64,000 nt of DNA, taken from NCBI GenBank assembly GCA_947495125.1, contig CANLXL010000001.1, positions 682,001 to 746,000 on the forward strand, written 5' to 3'. Below are positions 1 through 9,885 of the stretch, piece by piece. Source of the DNA: an uncultured Flaviramulus sp. GTDB taxonomy: Bacteria; Bacteroidota; Bacteroidia; Flavobacteriales; Flavobacteriaceae. Position 1 is the first letter of the stretch, and each line of letters begins with the position of its first letter. The notes beneath the pieces are model-generated. The model was not told where the DNA came from, searched no databases, and saw nothing but the letters and a program-made list of their open reading frames with translations. Made by a program: the position numbers and the translations under genes.

Positions 1-660
1 AGTACCTCCAAAGCCTATTCCAGGAATAACACCTCTTTCAAAACCTGTGGTATTATTTGCTCTATTGGCGCCATAAACAGGGACACCATCTATTACGATT
101 AGCGGGTTACTGTCTGCATTTAAAGTACTAATCCCTCTAATGGTTATTGCCGTAGCACTTCCCGGAACACCGGAACTGGATATCACCTGCACGCCTGAAA
201 TCTTTCCGGCTAAGGCGTTATCTATACTCACTATGGTTTTATCAATGTCTTTGGCCTTGATAGATCCGATAGATCCCGTCAGGTCTCTTTTTTCCTGAAC
301 ACCATAACCTACTACAGTTACTAAATCCAGAGCTTCGATACTTTCTTTTAAAGCGATTGTAATGGGGTTTTCGTCGATCACTTTATGTTCGTAAGTCGCA
401 TAGCCTAAGGCAGAAACAACCAATATATCTCCCAGATTTACGTTAATGGAAAACTGACCATCAAAATCTGACGCCACACCTTTAACAGTTCCTTTAACGA
501 GTATGGTTGCCCCTAATACGGGTTGATTATCTGCTTCTGCAAGAACAATACCTTGTACCTCAATTGCTTTTATGGATTGGGCCTTAGTAATATCTTGTCC
601 GAAGGACACCGTAAGACAGCATAACACCATACTTACAGATAAAATTAAATTTTTAATCAT
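1..660 (-). CDS. SusC/RagA-family TonB-linked outer membrane protein, N-terminal part
   Basis: This gene is cut by the left edge of the window; only the first 220 codons are seen. The reading starts at an ATG (658-660) with a signal peptide (MIKNLILSVSMVLCC...SFGQ, about residues 1-22). A carboxypeptidase-regulatory-like fold follows (about 30-110, with the typical GATILVKGT and DGQFSI signatures), then a TonB plug beginning VVGYGVQEKRDLTGS and containing IRGISTLN and PLIVIDGVP. These are hallmarks of SusC receptors, which import oligosaccharides or peptides with a SusD partner. There is no STN domain, so it is not of the sigma-signalling type. It lies 149 bp downstream of the BNR-repeat lipoprotein and probably shares its promoter. 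A SusD gene would be expected beyond the left edge. Confidence 0.93.
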   Translation of the reverse strand, partial: MIKNLILSVSMVLCCLTVSFGQDITKAQSIKAIEVQGIVLAEADNQPVLGATILVKGTVKGVASDFDGQFSINVNLGDILVVSALGYATYEHKVIDENPITIALKESIEALDLVTVVGYGVQEKRDLTGSIGSIKAKDIDKTIVSIDNALAGKISGVQVISSSGVPGSATAITIRGISTLNADSNPLIVIDGVPVYGANRANNTTGFERGVIPGIGFGGT

Positions 661-809
661 GTCTTTATATTTTATTAATCGATGATTATAGCGATGTAGT
701 AATGAAACAAAAAAACTGTTTTTAATCTGAAAATGCGACATATAGATGCTATTAAGTTGAACAAACTATTTGACATTTTCTACATTACTTGATACTATAA
801 GTAAATTTA

Positions 810-2273
810 TTAGTTTAGTTTGTTCAATTTACCTGACCATACATCAGTTAACGTTGAAAACACAGCTTTTCCATCAACAACCTCTGTTGCTTGTCCACCA
901 ATAATAAAGATATTCCCTTGAGGATCGACAAAAATATTAGAATTACATCTCGGTGTAAACGTATCTGGTAAGGCTTGGAAAGGTTCTACCGGATTCCATG
1001 TAACACCACCATCTTCAGATATTAAAACTTCAGAAGTACAGGTTCCATCGGCTAAGGCACCACCAAACATCCATAACTTATCATCATAAGATACCACGCT
1101 GGTTCTCATTCTGGCAGAGAACGCTCCATCAGACACCAAGGCCCATGTCACACCATCTGTTGAAGACCAAATATCGCTTAACGGCACACCGTCTAGATCC
1201 AATCCTCCAACAATATGCATTTTTCCGTCATGCATATATGATCCTGCATATGTTCTTTTGGTCATTTCCGCCGTGTAATCTTCAGTTAAGGCGAATGTAG
1301 CACCGTCATCTGTAGATATTAATGTTTTAGAAGCAATTCCTGCTGCAGGTGTATAGACCGCATCCGGTTTAAAACCTTCAAGGTTACTAAAAACCGCTTG
1401 ATTACCTCCAATACCATAAATGATGCCATCTAAAGAAAATGAAGGGGTTCTAACCGATGCCACAGATTCCGGACCAAAAAACCCTCCGGTATCTATGGCT
1501 AATGCTCCAGCTGTTTTAGTCCATGCGATACCATCACTGGTTGTATATAAATCTGATGTTAAGCCTTTTTGAAAAAATTGAGGATCTCCAATTCCAAAAG
1601 GATCAAGCAATTCTGCAAATCCAACTACGTAAGCAACGCCATTTTGTACAACAACATTATGATCTGAACCTGTTGGAAAATCTCCTGTTGGGGTTTCTTC
1701 GGTCCAATTAGCGCCACCTGTAGAACTGTATAATTTAGACACTCCAAATTTCCCTTCTTTTCCAACAATCAGGAAATGTTTCCCGTTAAGGAAGAAATAT
1801 TTCTGAGAACCTAAATCCACATCAAATGCATTTACACTGACTTGATTCCACTGTACTTCTTCAGGGTTCACCTGAGACACATTAGCTTTAACCGTATACG
1901 TTCTTTGTGACACACCATCTATGGCTGTTAACGTATAGACAACATCATTTGTGAAATCATTTTGAGTTACGCCACTTATTTGTTCAACGCCGTTTACCGT
2001 TACTGTAGAGCCTTTAATGGCCACAAATTTAGCCGTTAAATTACTCACATCAAATTGATATGGCAAAAGGTCTTCGTTTTCAATAACATAAGTACTTTGA
2101 TCTACACCAAAAGGAAAATCACTAAGCGACTCTTCAACAAATCCGAACTGAATTATGCCGGTTAGGTCTGTTTGAGGGTCATCATCATCTGTGTCACAGC
2201 TTGTCGTAAACAGTAGTCCAAATAATAGTACTAGAGAGGATAGATACTTTAATTTTTGTTTTGATTTCATCAT
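810..2273 (-). CDS. DUF6242-like lipoprotein with BNR/Asp-box beta-propeller
   Basis: An exported lipoprotein of about 487 aa. The signal peptide ends in a lipobox with Cys at about residue 26 (LLFTTSC), followed by an Asp-rich run. An N-terminal Ig-like part is followed by a propeller with repeated Asp-box motifs such as SSTDGVTW, SEDGGVTW and TTSDGIAW and Kelch-like phrases (KLWMFGGALADG, NIFIIGG). This matches the DUF6242 type found next to Bacteroidota SusC/D genes, where it is presumed to bind ligand or matrix at the surface. The frame can be extended to a TTG at 2282, but ATG codons at 2273 and 2270 sit at the natural start of the signal peptide, so I use 2273. It leads a unit with the downstream SusC. 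The shared regulatory box lies about 90 bp upstream. Confidence 0.85.
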   Translation of the reverse strand: MMKSKQKLKYLSSLVLLFGLLFTTSCDTDDDDPQTDLTGIIQFGFVEESLSDFPFGVDQSTYVIENEDLLPYQFDVSNLTAKFVAIKGSTVTVNGVEQISGVTQNDFTNDVVYTLTAIDGVSQRTYTVKANVSQVNPEEVQWNQVSVNAFDVDLGSQKYFFLNGKHFLIVGKEGKFGVSKLYSSTGGANWTEETPTGDFPTGSDHNVVVQNGVAYVVGFAELLDPFGIGDPQFFQKGLTSDLYTTSDGIAWTKTAGALAIDTGGFFGPESVASVRTPSFSLDGIIYGIGGNQAVFSNLEGFKPDAVYTPAAGIASKTLISTDDGATFALTEDYTAEMTKRTYAGSYMHDGKMHIVGGLDLDGVPLSDIWSSTDGVTWALVSDGAFSARMRTSVVSYDDKLWMFGGALADGTCTSEVLISEDGGVTWNPVEPFQALPDTFTPRCNSNIFVDPQGNIFIIGGQATEVVDGKAVFSTLTDVWSGKLNKLN

Positions 2274-2365
2274 GTTTAACAAAATTTAGTTAATTAAATT
2301 GGTTCATTAGTTTAAGAATTAAAACCATGTCTTTCTTCCTTTTAGAAGTCAACACGTTCATCCGA

Positions 2366-2414
2366 CAAAGTTATAGGCACGCCTCAATAAAAATATAGGG
2401 ATAATTCCTCATTT
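2366..2414 (-). promoter_or_regulatory. Promoter with conserved box (site A) for the DUF6242-susC unit
   Basis: Read on the minus strand, a 21-bp box (2394-2414) with the core AGGAATTATCCCTATA is followed by exactly 20 nt and then TAACTTTG (2366-2373), a perfect match to the Bacteroidota -7 consensus TANNTTTG. The same box and the same 20-nt spacing occur at 5361-5409 and 12396-12444. The box occupies the place of a -33 element, the usual position for an activator that contacts RNA polymerase. The binding protein is inferred to be the NarL-type regulator encoded at 4635-5306. Confidence 0.7.
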
Positions 2415-2471
2415 CTTTTTTTACGATACAATATCATACTTAGTTTTTTATATTTGTTCATATTCGAATTT

Positions 2472-4625
2472 ATGAAACCGCTAAGGCTATTACTTCTTTT
2501 TTTTATTGGTGTTTGGTTTATACCGATATCTATTTTTGGCCAAAAGCAAAAGGATTCACTGGCTATTATTAACAAAATTAATGCGCTTAATTCTAATTAT
2601 TACTTAAGTGTCAACAAGAGTCCTGCCTCAAGCTTAAACTATGCGAAAGAAGCTTTTTCGTATTATGACAGCATCGCATCTCCTGAAGTAAAATTTAAGA
2701 TCACCGCAAATTTTGGAACCGCACTTTTTATCAATGAACATTACAGTCAGGCCCTATCTGTTTTAAATAAAATTCAAACACTCGAGGTACAAAACAACAA
2801 TAAGGCTTTATACTATACACTGCGCGGTTTGGTCGAGACCGATTTAAATTTAACCTTACAAGCAGAAGATAGTTATAAAAAAGCGCTTGAACTTTATATT
2901 GAACTCAATGACCGAGATAATGAGTTTACCGTTTTAAACAATCTGGGATTACTCTATAATAATATTGGGGATTACAAACGGTCCTTAGAGTCCTATATAA
3001 ACTGCTATGCCATTATAGAAGATCTCGAAGTTCAAGTAGACCGTTATAAGTATTATATGAATGTTGGAACGGTAAGCTATAATTTAAATGATTTCACCAA
3101 AGCTCTGGATTCGTACACCTCTGCTTTGGAAGAAGCCGTTGATAAAAAGGATACGCTTAGAATATTTAAGGCTTACGAAAAAATAGCGCAGAGTCATGTT
3201 GAAGTGAATCGACCCGACGCAGCGATTAACAACTATAACAAATCGCTAGAAGGCTACACAAAACTGGGTTTGAAAAAGGAGGCCGGTAATATTCTATTAA
3301 GTCTTGGTGATATTTATTATTCAAAAAATAAAAAAGAAGCCGCACTCAAACATTATACGGAAGCTCTAGAGATTGCTCTTAAAAACAACTTCGCTCAGGA
3401 AAACTATCAATCGTCTATCCGATTGGCGGCATACTATCTTGAACTATTAAATTACGATAAAGCGGAATCCTTCTACAAGAAGGTCATTGAAAACGCAGAA
3501 ACGATAAGCAATCTGGAACTCTTAAAAAAAGCCTATCATGGCTTATATGAAATAGAAAAACATCATAACAACACGTCGCGTTCTCTAACTTATCTGGAGC
3601 ATTATTTAGAGTATGATGCCATGATTAGAGAAAACCAATTAATTACGCAAAATGAACAGATTGAAATTCAGTTCGACCTAAAACAAAAAGAACTGGAACT
3701 CGAAAAAAATGAGTTACAATTAGAAAATCAGAGACAACAAGTACAGGGCTTAATCATCGTTGCCGTGTTAATTGCTTTGCTACTGATTCTCATTTTGACC
3801 TCATATTTTCAAAAACGTAAAGCTGAAAAACTGCTGTCGGCACAAAACGCCAAGATCAATACTCAAAATCAGGAATTGGTGCTTACCAATAAAGAAATTA
3901 AAGCACGACGAAAGGAACTTAGTAATTTGAATAAAGTTAAAGATCAACTGTTATCGATCATTGCCCATGATGTTAAAAGCCCTATGACCGACCTTTATAA
4001 TTTACTGTATATCCTGAGACATAATTTGAATGCCCTCCATAAAGATGCATTAAAGAAAAATTTAGCCATTATAGAATCAAGCACCAGTAATCTTTTAAAT
4101 CTTCTTAATAATATTTTGAATTGGACCATTAGCCAATCCTCGGGAATTCAAATCAAAACGAGTTCTTTTTCATTACATGAATTAATAGATACCAATTTGA
4201 AACTGGTTGAAAGTTCGATCGTTGCCAAAGATCTTAGTGTGACCTTTACACCTAACGAAACGATCGACCATTTTACATCCGATTTAAATATTGTGGATTT
4301 TGCTTTGAGGAACATCTTGTCCAATGCTGTTAAATTCACTAACAATAAGGGCACAATCGACCTCAAAATTATGGAAGTTGACGACTCCCAAATCGAGATT
4401 CGCATTGCAGATTCCGGTATCGGGTTTAATGAAAACATTCATACCCTTCTTAAAGAAAATACGGAAAGGGTTCCAACCACCTTAGGAACAAATACTGAAA
4501 AAGGTTATGGAATTGGGTTATCTTTGTGTAAAAAGATGTTGGCCAAAATTAATTCGGAGATTGTTTATGAAGAAAATAATCCCACCGGATCTGTTTTTAC
4601 CTTGCGTTTAACTTCTATGAATTAA
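2472..4625 (+). CDS. TPR-containing sensor histidine kinase
   Basis: A membrane-bound hybrid of a periplasmic sensor and a cytoplasmic kinase, about 717 aa. Signal peptide MKPLRLLLLFFIGVWFIPISIFGQ; about eight tetratricopeptide repeats (roughly residues 30-390); a coiled coil rich in Glu and Gln; one membrane segment (about 425-445, LIIVAVLIALLLILILTSYF); then the kinase. The H-box is IAHDVKSP with His499, the N-box is NILSNAVKFTNN, and the G-boxes are ADSGIGF and GYGIGLSLCKK. All catalytic motifs are intact. A TTG 18 bp upstream is in frame, but the ATG at 2472 begins the signal peptide. The stop codon lies 9 bp before the response regulator, so the two form an operon. The sensed signal is unknown; TPR sensors of this sort usually bind a protein or peptide partner. 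Confidence 0.92.
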   Translation: MKPLRLLLLFFIGVWFIPISIFGQKQKDSLAIINKINALNSNYYLSVNKSPASSLNYAKEAFSYYDSIASPEVKFKITANFGTALFINEHYSQALSVLNKIQTLEVQNNNKALYYTLRGLVETDLNLTLQAEDSYKKALELYIELNDRDNEFTVLNNLGLLYNNIGDYKRSLESYINCYAIIEDLEVQVDRYKYYMNVGTVSYNLNDFTKALDSYTSALEEAVDKKDTLRIFKAYEKIAQSHVEVNRPDAAINNYNKSLEGYTKLGLKKEAGNILLSLGDIYYSKNKKEAALKHYTEALEIALKNNFAQENYQSSIRLAAYYLELLNYDKAESFYKKVIENAETISNLELLKKAYHGLYEIEKHHNNTSRSLTYLEHYLEYDAMIRENQLITQNEQIEIQFDLKQKELELEKNELQLENQRQQVQGLIIVAVLIALLLILILTSYFQKRKAEKLLSAQNAKINTQNQELVLTNKEIKARRKELSNLNKVKDQLLSIIAHDVKSPMTDLYNLLYILRHNLNALHKDALKKNLAIIESSTSNLLNLLNNILNWTISQSSGIQIKTSSFSLHELIDTNLKLVESSIVAKDLSVTFTPNETIDHFTSDLNIVDFALRNILSNAVKFTNNKGTIDLKIMEVDDSQIEIRIADSGIGFNENIHTLLKENTERVPTTLGTNTEKGYGIGLSLCKKMLAKINSEIVYEENNPTGSVFTLRLTSMN

Positions 4626-4634
4626 CACCGCGTT

Positions 4635-5306
4635 ATGAGTCAGATTAAAGTACTTATTGCAGACGACCATTATATCGTTCGATTAGGATTAAAAATACTC
4701 ATTGATTCTTTCGAAGACTTTGAAGTTGTTATGGACGCAGAAAACGGACAAAAGGTCTTAGACCATATCGAAACGGCCAACTATTTTATTCTCGATCTTG
4801 AAATGCCCGTTGTTGATGGTGTTGAAGCCTTAAAGATCATCCGCGAAAATCATCCTGAAAAAAAGGTCATCCTGCTCACTAATTGTATGGATATTCCAAC
4901 ATTGATAAAAGCCAAAAAATTAAAACCTAATGGTTTTTTGTTTAAAGATGGGATGCATGAGGAAATTAAGATCTGTTTAAATGAATTAAAAAAAGGAAAT
5001 TATTATACCGGTAGAAATTGTAAAGCATTTTTCGAACGGCATAAAGAAGACATTATAGAAACCGAAAATCTGATTCGAGATTTAGACGCTCTGACCAAAA
5101 CAGAAATACGGGTGCTTTATAAAATTTCGGAAAACCTCTCAACATCAGAAATCGCCGAGGTGCTCTTCAATAGCCCAAAAACCATCGATAATCATCGTAC
5201 TAATATTGCTAAAAAACTAGATATTAGCGGGTATAATAATCTTCAGGCGGTAGCCATAAATCACAAATCGCTCATTGAATCTTTGTACAATGCGTTAGAG
5301 TCATAA
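4635..5306 (+). CDS. NarL/FixJ-family response regulator (LuxR-type HTH)
   Basis: 223 aa. The receiver domain (residues 4-120) has the acidic pair ADDH, the phospho-acceptor Asp54 in ILDLEMP and the conserved Lys in FLFKDG. The C-terminal LuxR-type HTH (about 150-215) contains LTKTEIRVL and SPKTIDNHRTNIAKKL. It is transcribed just behind the TPR kinase and is its obvious partner. Its likely targets are the three promoters sharing the AGGAATTATCCCTATA box: two flank this kinase-regulator pair (2394-2414 and 5361-5381) and the third is at 12424-12444. The partner assignment rests on gene order and the target assignment on motif placement, so both are inference. Confidence 0.93.
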   Translation: MSQIKVLIADDHYIVRLGLKILIDSFEDFEVVMDAENGQKVLDHIETANYFILDLEMPVVDGVEALKIIRENHPEKKVILLTNCMDIPTLIKAKKLKPNGFLFKDGMHEEIKICLNELKKGNYYTGRNCKAFFERHKEDIIETENLIRDLDALTKTEIRVLYKISENLSTSEIAEVLFNSPKTIDNHRTNIAKKLDISGYNNLQAVAINHKSLIESLYNALES

Positions 5307-5360
5307 TGCATATTAAATTGACATGAATTTTGTTTAAGAGTTCATATTAAATTAGGACTG

Positions 5361-5409
5361 AAATAAGGAATTATCCCTATACCTGTATTCGCAAATTGAT
5401 TTAGTTTTG
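5361..5409 (+). promoter_or_regulatory. Promoter with conserved box (site B) for the haloperoxidase fusion gene
   Basis: The box at 5361-5381 shares the 16-nt core AGGAATTATCCCTATA, base for base, with site A. After exactly 20 nt comes TAGTTTTG (5402-5409), a perfect TANNTTTG -7 element. Transcription should start near 5415, leaving a leader of only about 15 nt before the TTG start at 5431. The site directly follows the response regulator gene, which is its likely binding protein. Confidence 0.7.
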
Positions 5410-5430
5410 CGAAAATAGCATCTTAAACCA

Positions 5431-8400
5431 TTGAAACTTATTGCCAAAAATACAGGCTTCCTATGCGTTGCGTTACTATGGAATATATCCGTTTCGCAAA
5501 CCTTTCAGGCACTTGATGAAACCTCGGGAATAGATCATGTATTTCAGGAATTCGGACAAATGGGTGGTGGTTGTGTTTTCTTCGATTATGACAATGATGG
5601 CTGGGAAGACCTTTATATAACCAGCGGCCTTTCCCGGGATAAATTATATCGCAACCTAGGCAATGGAACCTTTAGTGAGATGGTATCAGCAGGGTTTCAA
5701 ATCACTGAAAATTTTTATACAACGGCTGCTGTAAGCGGTGATATAAATAACGACGGCTATAGGGATCTTTTAGTCACCACATGGAATGGTAAAGACAACT
5801 TGGGTGACTTTGAACGAAACCTTCTTTTTATCAATAATGGTAATGGCACATTTTCTGAAACCGGACTTACCTCCGGTTTAACTGAAACAAGTTTTACCAT
5901 GGGTGCCTCAATGATAGACTATAACAAAGATGGCTTTTTAGATATCTATGCTGTTAATTATATTAAGGAACGTCGTTTTACTTATGATGCCGAAGGCGAT
6001 ATTACGGGTTTTGATCATGAATGCTTTGAAAACCTGTTCTACGAAAATAATAAAGACGGTACGTTTACCGAGAAATCAGCAGCACTGGGTATAGATAACT
6101 CAGGGTGTGCTTTGGCGGTTATGCCAACAAATTTCGATCAGGATGACGATCAGGACCTCTATATTGCTAACGACTTTGGTGCATTTATTCTCTCGAACGC
6201 CATGTATCAAAATAATTACCCGGATGCTTCATTCTCTGATGTTTCCAGCACCACTCAAACGGATGTTGGTATCTATGCGATGGGCATTGCCTATGGCGAT
6301 ATTGATAAAGATTCAGATTTTGATTATTACGTCACCAATTTAGGCAGAAACGTCCTTCTTGAAAACAATGGGAATGCTGTGTTTTTAGATATTACGGCCA
6401 ATGCTACTGTTGAAAACACAAATACTTCAGAATTTGGCGGAAATGCATTAACCACAGGTTGGGGCACGGCGTTTCTGGATGTTAATAACGATTCCTGGCT
6501 GGACTTGTTTGTGGCCAACGGCAGGGTTCCTTCGTCATTTTTACCTACCGGAGAGAACGACCCGAATAAACTCTATTTGAATAATGGAGACTCTACATTT
6601 TCAGACATCTCTGCGAGTGCCAGAATTGATGATCCCAGAAGAGGACGGGGCATGGCCTATTGTGATTTTGATAAAGATGGTGATCTGGATATCATGGTTG
6701 TGGTTCAAAACATGAATGGTAATATAGAATCTAAATCCAAATTTTTCGTAAACCAACTAAACCCGAGTACGTCTACCGATAAAAATTGGGTGCAATTTGA
6801 TTTAGAAGGCGTTAGCATCAATAGAGATGCCATGGGTGCGAAAATAATTCTAACCGTTAACGGCGAAACATTGGTTCAGGAAGTACATGGTCAGGGCAGT
6901 CACTGTAGCCAGCACTCCTTGGTTTTACATTTTGGCCTGGCCACTAATGCCGTTATTGATCGTGCTGAGATCATTTGGTCTTCATCCTCAAAACAAATAT
7001 TTTCAGACGTAGAAGCAAACCACAGATACATTCTAAAAGAAGGGGATGCCACATTAAAAATCGATGAAAATACTTTAGTAAGCGGGTGTACGGATCCGAA
7101 TTCCTGTTCCTATAACCCTTTAGCCACAGTAGACGATGGTAGTTGTGAATACCTCACTGTCAATGCTATTTCAGGAGCCGCTCAATCCGGTTTTAATAAC
7201 ATTGAAGTGTATCATTATACCCCTTCAAAAACAAACTCACAATTAACATGGACGGTTGAAGGTGGTGAGATTCTTAACGGACAAAACACGAATAGTATTA
7301 CCGTAAAATGGGGTTTGTATGAGCAGGGAAACATTTCTGTTTTAGAAACTACCGATACTTGCAATCATCCATTTAAAAGTCTGGATGTCACTTTAAACCT
7401 TTCAAATGTTTCAGAAGATATCTCCGTCGCCAGAATTTGGAATGAAGCTCTTTTAGAAGCCATAAGACATGATTATGCACGTCCCACCGTACATGCGAGA
7501 AATCTTTTTCATACAGCGGTGGCCTTATACGATACCTGGGCGATATATAATGAACAGGCCATACCTTATTTAATAGGAAATGAGCTTCATAACTTCCAAA
7601 GTGAACTCAAAGAATTTACGCCTAATGAAAGTCGTGAGCCCTCAACTAAAAAAGCTATGAGTTATGCGGTTTATCGCCTGTTGACTCATCGTTTTAAAAA
7701 TTCGCCGGGTGCAGAAGCGTCTTTAGCACGATTTGATTTCATTATGGAACAATTGGGTTACGACACCAACTATACATCAAATACCTATAGCTCTGGTTAT
7801 GCGGCAGATTTAGGAAACTATATCGGTGAAACACTGATCAATTATGGGCATTCGGATAACTCCCAGGAATCAAGTGATTACGACAACAGTTTTTACGAAC
7901 CTGTTAACCCGCCTATTGTCCTCAACCCCTCCGGGTTTTCTACGGGCATTTTAAATGCGAATCGTTGGCAACCCTTAACTTTTAATACATTTATAGATCA
8001 AAGTGGCAACTTAATCCCGGGGTCTACACCTGAGTTTTTAAGTCCCGAATGGGGTTCGGTGCTCCCTTTTGCCTTACCGGAAGATCAAAAAACAATTCAT
8101 AAAAGAAACGGCGACGATTATGTCCTATATCACGATCCGGAAATGCCGCCTCAGCTAAGTACAGGAGCGCAAACCACCTCGAGTGAGCAGTATAAATGGA
8201 ATTTTTCACTGGTCTCTTTATGGAGCTCTCATTTAGACCCCTCTGATGGCGTACAATGGGATATCTCACCAAAATCCATCGGAAATATTGATATCGAGCT
8301 ATTCCCGAAAGACTTTAAAGATTATCCCGATTTTTATGACACTGTTAATGGCGGCGACATTAGTATCGGACATCAATTAAACCCTGTTACCGGTGAACCA

Positions 8401-9534
8401 TACGAAACACAAATGGTTCCGCGAGCCGATTACGCCAGGGTGTTGGCCGAGTTTTGGGCAGATGGTCCGGATTCGGAAACACCTCCCGGACACTGGTTTA
8501 CGATTCTTAATTATGTGACAAATCATGAGCTTTTTACGCGAAAATTTAACGGCACCGGAAACGAGCTACACCCATTGGAATGGGATGTCAAGGCCTATTT
8601 TATTTTAGGTGGTGCTTTGCATGATTCTGCAGTGGCTGCGTGGGGCATAAAAGGGTGGTACGATTATATCAGGCCCATATCGGCCATTCGGTATATGTGT
8701 GAATTAGGACAAAGTACAGACCCGTCTTTACCCAATTATAATCAAGCCGGTACTCCGTTAATGGACGGTTTTATTGAAATCGTAGAAGCAGGAGATGATT
8801 TAAGCGGTGCCAATAATGAGCATGTCGGAAAAATAAAAGTCTATGCCTGGCGTGGTCATGATTTTATAAGCGACGCCAATACAGATGTTGCAGGTGTTGG
8901 CTGGATTTTAGCTGAACATTGGTGGCCCTACCAAAGACCTTCTTTTGTTACACCGCCTTTTGCGGGCTATGTGTCGGGGCATTCCACATTTTCCAGAGCT
9001 GCAGCTGAAGTGATGACACTCATTACCGGAGATGAATTTTTTCCGGGAGGTATGGGCGAGTTTATTGCTAAAAAGGATGAATTTTTAGTTTTTGAAAAAG
9101 GGCCTTCTGTAGATATTAAATTGCAATGGGCGACCTATCGTGATGCCTCAGACCAAACCAGTCTTTCCAGGATTTGGGGAGGGATACATCCTCCTGCTGA
9201 TGATATTCCGGGTCGATTAATTGGTGAGCAAATTGGTATTGACGCCTATCAGTTTGCACTGCCTTATTTTAATTCAGATCCTAGTGCTTCCGAAACGGAA
9301 GCCATGACCATTTACCCAAACCCTGTAGAAAATAATGAGGTTTATATTAAGAACTCATCAGCCAATGACGTGTTTAACCTCTTTGACATTCATGGCAGAC
9401 TAATACCCTTAACCAACGTTCAATTTAATGACTTAAACCATACCACGGTATTAAAACTTCCGGAAACCATGGTATCCGGGTTATATATTCTTAAAACAGC
9501 GCATGCGTCTAAGATTTTAATTGTTAAAGATTGA
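5431..9534 (+). CDS. Secreted FG-GAP/ASPIC-UnbV and vanadium-haloperoxidase-like fusion with T9SS tail
   Basis: 1367 aa. In order: signal peptide (ends ISVSQ); seven FG-GAP/VCBS-like repeats with Ca-binding DxDxDG loops (about 45-430); an ASPIC/UnbV domain (about 465-545); a Cys-containing module CTDPNSCSYNP...DDGSC common in secreted flavobacterial proteins; an Ig/PKD-like part; a PAP2/vanadium-haloperoxidase domain (about 670-1285); and a type IX secretion tail starting YPNP. All three vanadate-binding signatures are present: Lys1074-x6-Arg1081-Pro, Ser1182-Gly-His1184 (Val instead of Pro before Ser), and Ser-Arg1247-x5-His1253-x3-Asp1257. It may oxidise halides with peroxide or act as a secreted phosphatase. 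The start is TTG; no ATG lies nearby in frame, and the signal peptide begins right there. Confidence 0.88.
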   Translation: MKLIAKNTGFLCVALLWNISVSQTFQALDETSGIDHVFQEFGQMGGGCVFFDYDNDGWEDLYITSGLSRDKLYRNLGNGTFSEMVSAGFQITENFYTTAAVSGDINNDGYRDLLVTTWNGKDNLGDFERNLLFINNGNGTFSETGLTSGLTETSFTMGASMIDYNKDGFLDIYAVNYIKERRFTYDAEGDITGFDHECFENLFYENNKDGTFTEKSAALGIDNSGCALAVMPTNFDQDDDQDLYIANDFGAFILSNAMYQNNYPDASFSDVSSTTQTDVGIYAMGIAYGDIDKDSDFDYYVTNLGRNVLLENNGNAVFLDITANATVENTNTSEFGGNALTTGWGTAFLDVNNDSWLDLFVANGRVPSSFLPTGENDPNKLYLNNGDSTFSDISASARIDDPRRGRGMAYCDFDKDGDLDIMVVVQNMNGNIESKSKFFVNQLNPSTSTDKNWVQFDLEGVSINRDAMGAKIILTVNGETLVQEVHGQGSHCSQHSLVLHFGLATNAVIDRAEIIWSSSSKQIFSDVEANHRYILKEGDATLKIDENTLVSGCTDPNSCSYNPLATVDDGSCEYLTVNAISGAAQSGFNNIEVYHYTPSKTNSQLTWTVEGGEILNGQNTNSITVKWGLYEQGNISVLETTDTCNHPFKSLDVTLNLSNVSEDISVARIWNEALLEAIRHDYARPTVHARNLFHTAVALYDTWAIYNEQAIPYLIGNELHNFQSELKEFTPNESREPSTKKAMSYAVYRLLTHRFKNSPGAEASLARFDFIMEQLGYDTNYTSNTYSSGYAADLGNYIGETLINYGHSDNSQESSDYDNSFYEPVNPPIVLNPSGFSTGILNANRWQPLTFNTFIDQSGNLIPGSTPEFLSPEWGSVLPFALPEDQKTIHKRNGDDYVLYHDPEMPPQLSTGAQTTSSEQYKWNFSLVSLWSSHLDPSDGVQWDISPKSIGNIDIELFPKDFKDYPDFYDTVNGGDISIGHQLNPVTGEPYETQMVPRADYARVLAEFWADGPDSETPPGHWFTILNYVTNHELFTRKFNGTGNELHPLEWDVKAYFILGGALHDSAVAAWGIKGWYDYIRPISAIRYMCELGQSTDPSLPNYNQAGTPLMDGFIEIVEAGDDLSGANNEHVGKIKVYAWRGHDFISDANTDVAGVGWILAEHWWPYQRPSFVTPPFAGYVSGHSTFSRAAAEVMTLITGDEFFPGGMGEFIAKKDEFLVFEKGPSVDIKLQWATYRDASDQTSLSRIWGGIHPPADDIPGRLIGEQIGIDAYQFALPYFNSDPSASETEAMTIYPNPVENNEVYIKNSSANDVFNLFDIHGRLIPLTNVQFNDLNHTTVLKLPETMVSGLYILKTAHASKILIVKD

Positions 9535-9756
9535 TTTTCTAAATTCAGATTATTTCGAATAATAATAGTCAAGCTGAAGACCGAAACAACGTCATGTCTG
9601 ATGTTTTGTAATCGTTTTTCTTTAGAACTGAATTGGATTTTGATTAATAATAACCTCGGCCTCGAGAAACCCCAGAACAAGTTAAACTCGGCTTGATAGC
9701 GACATCGTCGTTAATACCCGGTCTTAAACTAAACGACAATTTAAAGTTACCCTGTT

Positions 9757-9777
9757 TTGCTGAGCTTGTCGAAGCAC
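9757..9777. repeat. Dispersed short repeat containing CTGAGCTTGTCGAAG
   Basis: The sequence TGCTGAGCTTGTCGAAGCA is an imperfect dyad. From memory, its core is a very common interspersed element in flavobacterial intergenic DNA. Only this copy is seen in the window, so the assignment rests on recall and not on copies counted here. Confidence 0.4.
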
Positions 9778-9852
9778 AATGAAACGAAAAATATTAACGC
9801 CGCTAGCGCTAAAATAGACACAAATAATACTACCTCCTTCAGTTTAACGCAT

Positions 9853-9885
9853 AAAAAAGTGCGCCAATCAACTTAGCACACTTTT
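9853..9885 (-). terminator. Intrinsic terminator for the minus-strand thioredoxin-like operon
   Basis: On the minus strand AAAAGTGTGCTAA pairs with the later TTGGCGCACTTTT, with two mismatched positions, and ends in a T-run. It lies 43 bp beyond the stop of the gene ending at 9928 and could also serve the convergent plus-strand gene. Confidence 0.55.

Noticed and set aside
2449-2456. TATATTTG considered as the -7 element of the TPR kinase gene
   Set aside because: It would leave a leader of only about 10 nt and has no matching -33 element, so it may be chance in AT-rich DNA.
9420-9680. Minus-strand open frame crossing the end of the haloperoxidase fusion gene
   Set aside because: Overlaps the conserved T9SS tail in antisense and has no family features.
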